In this document: positions 57,258 to 64,000 of the stretch, piece by piece
Numbering within the stretch: position 1 is the first letter of the stretch
How the letters are laid out: each line of letters starts with the position of its first letter
Source of the DNA: Gordionus sp. m RMFG-2023
Lineage: Eukaryota; Nematomorpha; Gordioida; Chordodea; Parachordodidae
Assembly (NCBI RefSeq): GCF_954871325.1
Contig: NC_088775.1
Span: forward strand, 67,557,561 to 67,621,560
Direction: 5' to 3'
Length of the DNA stretch: 64,000 bases
Translations under genes and position numbers: made by a program
The notes under the pieces: model-generated
The model's database searches: none
What the model was told of the DNA's origin: nothing
What the model saw: only the letters and a program-made list of their open reading frames with translations

Positions 57258-58047
57258 TAGTGTTGTAAACGAACGCGTTCATGAACGAAGTTTGTTTTTT
57301 GAATAAATGAACGGCGTTTCTTTTATTTTTGACGAACTTTGAATGTGAACGCATTCCTTTTTTATGACGAATGGGTTCGAATTTAACGTTCGTTTATTTT
57401 AAAAACACCCTTTATTTTTATTTATTTGAAAAATTTAATATTAATTAGAATTTTTTAAGAAAAAAGTCTTATATTTTATAAATAACTGTTTTTCCTTTTC
57501 GCATAAACTTATAGCGTTATTAATGCATTGACAACCCTAGAAATGATAATGAACTGTTAATTTCGGGATATTTTTTGACGAGGAAGTAGAGTAGAGGATG
57601 GATTGGAGGAGGATATCTTATCCCAATTTTTTGAAGCAAAGGATAAATCAATAAATGTTTTAAATTCCCCACGTTAAAAGAGTTGTTTATTGAGTATAAT
57701 ACCGCAAACCCCTCATTTGCTACTGTAGAGCGCGTTTTTAGTATAGCTAATGCCTTATTAACTGCCAAGTGTTCCTGTCTATCAGATGGAAATTTTGAAT
57801 AAAATATCTTTTTATTCGCTATATTATATTGTATTTATAATTATATTATCAAAATAAAACTATATTATTTTTTAACATGGCTAATATATTGTAAAAAATA
57901 TAAAACATTTATTTATATTAAATTCAAAAAAAATTTATCATAAAATTTTGAACGGGTGAACGCGTTCCTTATTTTTGAAAGTGAAGCGAACTTCGATTTT
58001 TGTCAATGAACGTTGAACACGTTGATTTTTTAGAAATGTCAGCACTA
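57258..58047 (+). mobile_element. short hAT element, 790 bp, with transposase C-terminal trace
   Basis: The left end TAGTGTTGTAAACGAACGCG and the right end GTCAGCACTA are complementary at the outermost bases. Subterminal GAACG/CGTTC motifs fill both ends. On the plus strand at about 57660-57795 a hAT C-terminal segment reads LKELFIEYNTA, then ATVERVFSIANALLTAKCSC and LSDGNFE. The rest of the transposase is absent. The flanks GTTATTCT and GGTATACA do not match well, so the target duplication is lost or the edges are off by a base or two. Confidence 0.75.
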
Positions 58048-58445
58048 GGTATACATATGCAGGAACATATTATAAGTCAAATCAGAATTTTTACATTTAA
58101 AAATTACGTCTCAATTAATAATTTATAGTTCTAATGCAGGAGAAAACACTTATGATAGATTTATGCATCATTTAAATTAAATCATTTTATTTTATAATAT
58201 AATTGATTTTTTACATACATTAATAGTATCAAATTTTACAACCATTAACAAGATGAATAAAAAGGCGAATGTCAAAAATAATATAACAAAAATGTTTTAT
58301 ATTTCAAACAATGAATCTCGTTTTTCTTAAAATGTAACATGTATTTTAGGGAGGGGGAATGAATTGCGGAATAAATTAAAATTATTAACACTCGTTTAGA
58401 TATAAGAAAAAAAGGAAGATCGAAATGAATGAGATGTAGACAAAT

Positions 58446-60861
58446 TTATCCAAAATCAAAGCGAAATTGAAACCCTTGACCCTGGAAAGGGAATCCATCG
58501 AAGGTTTGGAAAAAATCGCCACCGCCGTTCTGGAAGAAAAATGGTGTACCACCTTGTTGTTGAGACTCTGGTCGATTGGGATCGATTCCGCTGTCGTATA
58601 ATTTCCGTTTTTCTTTATAAATGATAAGAAAGGGATAATAGTCTTAATGTCTAATACTTTTTATGAATTACTATCTAAAATATACTATTAAACCTCCTAA
58701 TTTCTAAAATATTTTATCACTTTTTTCAGTGAAATATTCTGGTGCGATAAAAAATATAATTCTTAAGCTTGTAACAACAAAATTCTAATATAACAATTAT
58801 TTTGCTTATTAATTTAAAAAATCTTATTTTATATTTTACCATCCCTTAAAAACACATTAAAATGTTAAACTGGTGATATAATTTTAAAATGGCTCTCTGT
58901 ACTATAATGGAGTTAAAATAGACCCACATAATTAAGTGATTATAATATAATACATACATAGTATAATGTAATATTTTTTAATAAATGACAATTCCAACAT
59001 CGGACCACTTTAATAATGTATCATCTCTAAAATTCCTTGCAAGCCTTTGCATTTATATTAATTTCAATTATGTTTAGGTCTCCAGAAATTCGAATAGAAT
59101 AATTAAATATTCATAATAATTTAGCATTCGCATGAATCAAAATTAAGAATAATTTGATTTTTTTTAAAAGACAAGGGAAAAAAATCAAACATTTTATTGA
59201 ACAATTCATAATCGTGTATGTAAGAAACAATTATAATAAAAAATAACTATTTTGAAAATTTTAAGGTTATTCTTTAGGGCTTAAAATTCTCCTAATAGTT
59301 TTATTGATTTTTTAAATTATATATTTAATAGGAAAACCATATTAAAAATTTATACTTTAATGATAAATTAGTTAGTGTTATTGTAATTCCCTCAATATTA
59401 AAAAGTTTTAACGGACATAGAGAGTAATATTGTTAAATTGTGCATTGGAGATGAATATTACAAGCTTATTTAAGCAAAAAAAGAAATTGAATATCTCTAA
59501 AAATCTTAGTTTGATGACGCATGACGCTACTCTTGAATGAAGAATGGCTTAAATTTTCAGATTTAGATAATTAATAGTGACTTAAAACGAACCGAACCGC
59601 TATAACAGAACTAGCCTTTAATAATTTTATGAGCGGTAACCAAACCTTTATAATTTTTTTAACCAAACCGGAACTTTTATAATTTTAAGCACCTGAATCA
59701 ACGAATCGAGATCTTTATATTTTTTTGCCGCGGAACCGTAATCGGATCCCCTATATATAATTTAGCAATGTCGGTCCTAAAATTTGGTGCAAAATTATTT
59801 TATGGAATAGGCAAAAATTTTTTATGAGCCTCGTCAAAAAATCGATCCAAAATGTATGCAAGCCAGACCGCGTCGAACTTTAATTTACTCTTTCTAAAAT
59901 AATAAAAATAAAAAATGATAGAAAATTGTATATACCCGAATTAGTGAGAACTTCTTTGGCTTCACCAATGTCTTGAAATTTCTTTTCAGCAGTTTTTGGC
60001 TTGTCCTTGTTCAAATCTGGATGCCATTTACGGGCTAATATCCTGTAAGCTTTACTTATTTCTTTTGTGCTGGCCGATCTTTATTCATTTTTTAGTAAAT
60101 TTTTCATACAATTATAATAAACAGTAAAACCTCCAGTAACCGGTCGATGAGTTTTTTTAAGGTCAAATTAAGATCGTTCGGTATAATAATATACCGCATG
60201 GATTGGTCAAATGGATAAAAATAAATTCGAAATTTTTTAATGACTAGGCACTTTACGAAATTTCAAACCGAAAAAAGTTCCTTTGCATTGCCCTAATTTA
60301 AATAAAAAATAAACTCTTTTGGCAAAAAAGATTTTTTTCCTTCTGATATTACTTTTTGACGCCCAAAATGGAATAATAATCTTTCAATTCCTTGCGTTTG
60401 TTCACGTTTTTAATCTTATTCAGACCTTCATGAGCTCTTTGTTCATTCGGGTCGATTTCCTTTACTCTTTCAAAATCGGTTTTGGCTTTAGTAAATAAAA
60501 AATATATTACGTAATTTATAAATGAGATTATAAAAAAAGTGGTGTTTAAATAAACACTTTTTTATAAATAGATACTATTTTAAATGTGTAAATAGTATAT
60601 ATAGGAGTTGTGAGCACATTAAGCTTTTCCATAATGACGCAAATGAGCTAGAAGTAGTAAGTAAATCGTTTTTTACCAGAAAATATTAGATAATCAAAAA
60701 TAACATTTATAAAATTCAAATGCTATATAATATATATAGAAACCTTTGTTATTTTCATCGTTGTCAAGATATATATGTGCACGGATCAACAACGTTTCGA
60801 CATCGTTAGGTTCCATATGTAAGGCATCTTCACATTTTTCCAAAGCAGCTGGTTGATTATC
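58446..60861 (-). CDS. dnajc3: DNAJC3/p58IPK co-chaperone, four 3' exons (last TPR, J domain, C-tail)
   Basis: Exons in transcript order are 60861-60744, 60485-60353, 60078-59936 and 58612-58446 (TAA stop). All junctions have AG/GT sites and keep the frame. The first encodes a TPR helix pair ([20 protein letters not shown]). The second continues ([15 protein letters not shown]) into the J domain start [10 protein letters not shown]. The third carries [19 protein letters not shown] with the intact HPD that stimulates Hsp70 ATPase, then [13 protein letters not shown]. The last encodes [20 protein letters not shown] and a Gly/Phe-rich tail ending FQFRFDFG, like the FRFKFHFN end of vertebrate DNAJC3. 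The family acts in the ER lumen with BiP during the unfolded protein response. The 5' TPR exons lie beyond the window or in a large intron. No break seen. Confidence 0.93.
58613..59935 (-). other. last intron of the DNAJC3 gene
   Basis: A 1.3-kb intron with donor GTATAT and acceptor TATAAAG on the minus strand. It contains a GC-richer block at about 59585-59757 (AACGAACCGAACCGCTATAAC, GCGGAACCGTAATCGG) that resembles the subterminal parts of the CAGGGACCCG hAT family, probably an old insertion. Confidence 0.7.
60079..60352 (-). other. DNAJC3 intron with a possible pogo-like end
   Basis: The 274-bp intron includes CAGTAAAACCTCCAGTAACC (60121), which resembles the CAGT(A/C)AAACCTC termini of pogo/Tigger elements. 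No matching inverted end is present, so only a fragment can be claimed. Confidence 0.35.
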
Positions 60862-61684
60862 CTAGTTTTGATATTTATTTTTAATCAGATTTACTATAAA
60901 TATATTGGTACAAAATAAATAATAAATGCGATTGTTTGAATAAATCAAAACTAAACAAAACCTTAGAATTATAAAATGGAATTTAAAAAAACTCCATATA
61001 AATTATATTGTCTAAATTTATATAATTATAAATTACGTAATGGGAAAGAAAGCGCTATTGTGAAATTGAACAAGAAAAAAACGCTGATTCTAAATAGATG
61101 TGAATAGAGAGAATTATAAAATCCATAAATAGACGCATTTTAATTCATTAAAAATTAATCTATTTCAATAAAATCTAATTTCTATAATTAAATAAGTAGG
61201 ACTCGTATCCCTATATATTTGAATGCTTTTGGCTACAATGAACTAATCATCATTATATTGGGTCTGTTTTATTATATCAAGTATAACAATATTATTTATA
61301 ATATCTGAATAATTTATTCTTAAACAATTGGAAAATAATTGATGCTGATGCATTGTTTTGTAGTTTGTAGAATTTAATGCCTGAAATTTAGTTTTTAAAT
61401 AATCTTTATTTTCTTTAATCCAATCCAAGAATAAAAATGAAATACATAATTGACGTAATAAAAAATATATATGTATAAAAATGCTAAGCAACAAGCCCAC
61501 CACCGGCCAAGGACATGCGCCAAAACAAATATTTATTATTATATCCTAATTACCATTTTATATTTATTACAAAATATCGTATATTTGTATAAAAAAATGC
61601 CACGAATAATTTTATTTGAATAAACAATATATAAATGTAAAAATATATAAAAAATCCATCATACTACATTTTTAAGAAAAATAT
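60862..61684. other. upstream intron of DNAJC3 (presumed), no exon seen
   Basis: No further TPR exon was found between 60862 and the window end. The next exon upstream may be far away. The minus-strand frame at 61503-61243 (LDWIKENKDYLKTKFQALN) is not recognised and does not look like a TPR. Confidence 0.4.
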
Positions 61685-62290
61685 ATTTACTCCTCTACTA
61701 ACAAATCCTCCATCATGCTCACCTTGGATGTTATCTGTCTGAACATCTCCTTGCGAACATTATCTCGTGCATAGCCATTGACCGGCGTGGTTAGTGTTGT
61801 TAAACGGCTAGCCCAATATTTTAGCCAAAACTTTTCTGCCACCCATGAGCAAAATATCCAGGCTTGCGTAATATTTTTAAAATATTGAGTTAAGCGTTAT
61901 TAAAAATCGAGCCGTTTAATAACACTAGGCGTGGTTGTATTGGTTTCAGGTATATAAAACCTGGCCCAGAATTTTTGTAAGGTTCTAATGACAATTTGAG
62001 TTGTCAAACCAAGGGTTTCCTCATATTCAATCCACTTTACATAAGCGTCCACGACCAAGAAATAATTTTTTTGTCTAAATCAAAAAAATCAATGTCAATT
62101 CGATTCCACGGGCGAGTCAATTTCGGACAAACATTATTCATCTCTTTACGGGGTTTGGCGGAACAGGTTTTACAAGGAACATATCTCTTAGTAATTTTTT
62201 GAATTTCTATATTCATGTTGGGCCACCATAAGTATTCAGGGACCCAACACATCATCCTTTCGTTACCTTGGTTTCCTGTATAACATACGC
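61685..62290 (-). mobile_element. fossil integrase fragment of an LTR-type retroelement
   Basis: On the minus strand a zinc-binding and integrase core start can be recognised: YLWWPNMNIEIQKI, CKTCSAKPRK, then PWNRIDIDFFDLDKK. This corresponds to the H2C2/integrase part of Ty3/gypsy-like (or related) polyproteins. The sequence continues past a MITE inserted at 61792-61927 and ends near 61685. Only this part is present, with no LTRs, gag or RT in the window. Broken, with a few breaks. It predates the MITE insertion and lies within the presumed DNAJC3 intron. Confidence 0.75.
61792..61927. mobile_element. TAGTGTTGTTAAACGG-family MITE, 136 bp, perfect 8-bp TSD
   Basis: TAGTGTTGTTAAACGGCTAG to CCGTTTAATAACACTA, flanked by GGCGTGGT at 61784-61791 and 61928-61935. 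The clean duplication and sharp ends make this the best reference for the family and fix its hAT-type 8-bp target. It is inserted into the integrase fossil. Confidence 0.95.
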
Positions 62291-62989
62291 AAAATTTTAT
62301 TAGAATAAATAGTATTTTAGTTCTTTCATTAATTTATAAATAATAAAAATTATATGATTACATATTCAATAATAAAATAATCAAAAACAATAAAAAATAT
62401 CGGATCAAATCGGTTTTTTAAAAATATCGGCCTGATTCCGATATTTTCTGAAAAGGCATATCAGTAACGATCCGATTTGAATTTAATATAGGCACAAACC
62501 CTTAAATTTTGTAATAAACATAAAGTGGTAATTAGGATATAAATATGTATGTTCCTTTGGAACATTTTTTTAATTAAGGACAATAATTATATAATAGTGC
62601 ATACGTTATAATATAAATTTGTTATGGCGGATTTCCTTAGCCCGTTATGTGGGCGTGTTGCAGTTGGCATTTAATATATGTCAATCATGTATTTTACTTA
62701 AAAATAATATTGATTACGACGATTCTTATTTCATTATTTATTCTTGGATTGGGAAAATAAAGATTATAAAAACCCGATTTTTGTACTAATCATCATATAA
62801 AATTTATTATAGCATAAAAATCACTATTTCGAACAAACAAATAAAATATTGGAAAATAAAAAATATTTAATAGCGAATATAATATTGTTAAAAAATATTA
62901 TAGCTATATAAACCGGTATATAAATTTAGAATTAAACATTATATGATGATCTAAAAAGTTAATCAAAATATCGGTCATAAATGGAAATT
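62291..62989. other. intergenic or intronic, hAT relic
   Basis: At 62400-62490, ATCGGATCAAATCGG and TAACGATCCGATTTG resemble the GATCCGATAT-rich ends of the hAT at 29423-30997. The rest is AT-rich filler. Confidence 0.35.
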
Positions 62990-63545
62990 TAATCTTCTAT
63001 GCAATTGGGCCAATTTTTAGTCCATGGAATCGATTTTCTGATGTCGTACTTCTGAGATAAGTTGTTTTTATTCTTCGCAATGAAAAAAAGGTTCTCTCAT
63101 TTATCCTTCTATTAATCGATATTGTAAACAAAATATTCAGTAATCTTAATATTATTTGGGAAAGCTCCAAAATATATTTAAGTATGCACATGAGTTTCTT
63201 GTAGGATATTAATTTTTTCACAACAAGATTTAGGTTCTGAAATTAATTGGCCTTCGGATAAATTTATATCCTCTGAATAAAATTTAGATGTTTAATTTTT
63301 CAACATGAAGATTTAATTCTGAGATAGATTTCTAGGTATATTAGTATTTGAAATTTGAAGGAGCCATTTATGAAGAACAGATCGTTGCTTGATTTTAAAA
63401 ATGCATCCAAAAGTTGAATAACGATTGTTTTATAGTAATACTAAAATGAGTCCCCTTGATACTAGAAGGATTTGTTTGTCTAGGTGCAAGTCGAGGCTTG
63501 CGAATCTCAAAATCCCATATATCGCTTTCGTCTCAACAATCACAC
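62990..63545 (-). pseudogene. MYM-type hAT transposase fragment
   Basis: From about 63540 on the minus strand a trace resembles the R-Q-T-N-x-x-S motif before the IFIPFLD region. At 63120-63010, NERTFFSLRRIKTTYLRSTT and ENRFHGL correspond to the C-terminal dimerisation region seen at 24611 and 39685. Stops and frameshifts are frequent. Neither terminus was found. Confidence 0.7.
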
Positions 63546-63779
63546 AAATCTCCGATATTATCTTTTAGTTTTCTAAGTTGTAATATAATAATATTCGCAA
63601 TTTTCATAACCTTAACCATTTCATTTTTATTTTATTAGTTGAATTAAAAGAAGATATTGGCCTATCACTATCATCGGCAATATCATTTGGTGGGGTTATG
63701 ATATGAATTTCAACCAGATTATTATCAATCATTATATTATTTAATGTTCCAATTACTACATTAAGAAATAAGTAGTGTC

Positions 63780-64000
63780 CAGGAATGTGAACCTTCCTTC
63801 TAAAAAAAGGGTTCAGGTTGGGGTTCAGTCTCCGAACCAGGTTAGAGTGGGTTCAGGATTCGGTGTTCAGAAAAATTATTTTCAAAAATAATGTTTAAAA
63901 TATTGAAAAAAAAATTATGTTAAAAAATTTAAACATGTTTATTTTTATAATATATGTAATACATTGTAATTTTTATAATTTAAAAAGAAAATAAAGAAAT
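63780..64000. repeat. start of a GAACC/GGTTC-rich repeat, cut by window end
   Basis: CAGGAATGTGAACCTTCC at 63780 followed by GGGTTCAGGTTGGGGTTCAG, TCCGAACCAGG and GGGTTCAGGATTCGGTGTTC. Composition and start resemble the CAGGGATTTGAACTC element at 29718-30587, so this is probably the left end of a relative that continues beyond the window. Confidence 0.5.

Overview
The window is very AT-rich eukaryotic DNA with low gene density and a heavy load of decayed transposons. Two host genes are recognisable, and both point to an animal: a repulsive guidance molecule (RGM/hemojuvelin family) gene on the + strand, and the 3' end of a DNAJC3/p58IPK co-chaperone gene on the - strand. RGM is known only from metazoans. 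The mobile elements (MYM-type hAT elements, a Sola-like DDE transposon, a LINE with an endonuclease) are common in invertebrates. I cannot name the species.

Layout. 1-397: minus-strand open frame running off the window edge, probably the zinc-finger N-terminus of a reverse-transcriptase element. 400-13,400: intergenic DNA with MITEs, a tRNA-derived SINE and two arrays of one 14-bp satellite. 14,400-31,000: a hAT graveyard, including a fold-back hAT of about 3.4 kb with a MITE in one arm, a hAT nested in a MITE, and a repeat nested in a hAT. 32,185-36,193: a 4.0-kb DNA transposon with TIRs of about 590 bp and zinc-finger and transposase coding pieces. 37,274-40,512: two more hAT copies with perfect 8-bp target duplications. 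42,699-47,847: two RGM exons around a 2.9-kb intron. 48,000-58,050: hAT derivatives, a tRNA relic, an element with inverted termini and a reverse-transcriptase relic, and a LINE. 58,446-60,861: four DNAJC3 exons. 61,685-64,000: fossil integrase with a MITE in it, a hAT transposase relic, and the start of another repeat.

The two host genes are convergent (RGM ends at 47,847, DNAJC3 at 58,446), with about 10.6 kb of transposon-filled DNA between them. Nothing suggests they work together: RGM is a GPI-anchored BMP co-receptor or neogenin ligand, DNAJC3 an ER-stress co-chaperone. No bacterial operons, CRISPR arrays or rRNA were seen.

The most informative features are the target-site duplications. 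They can be read directly for at least ten insertions and give a relative order of events. All calls come from reading the sequence and from remembered family motifs; no database search was done.
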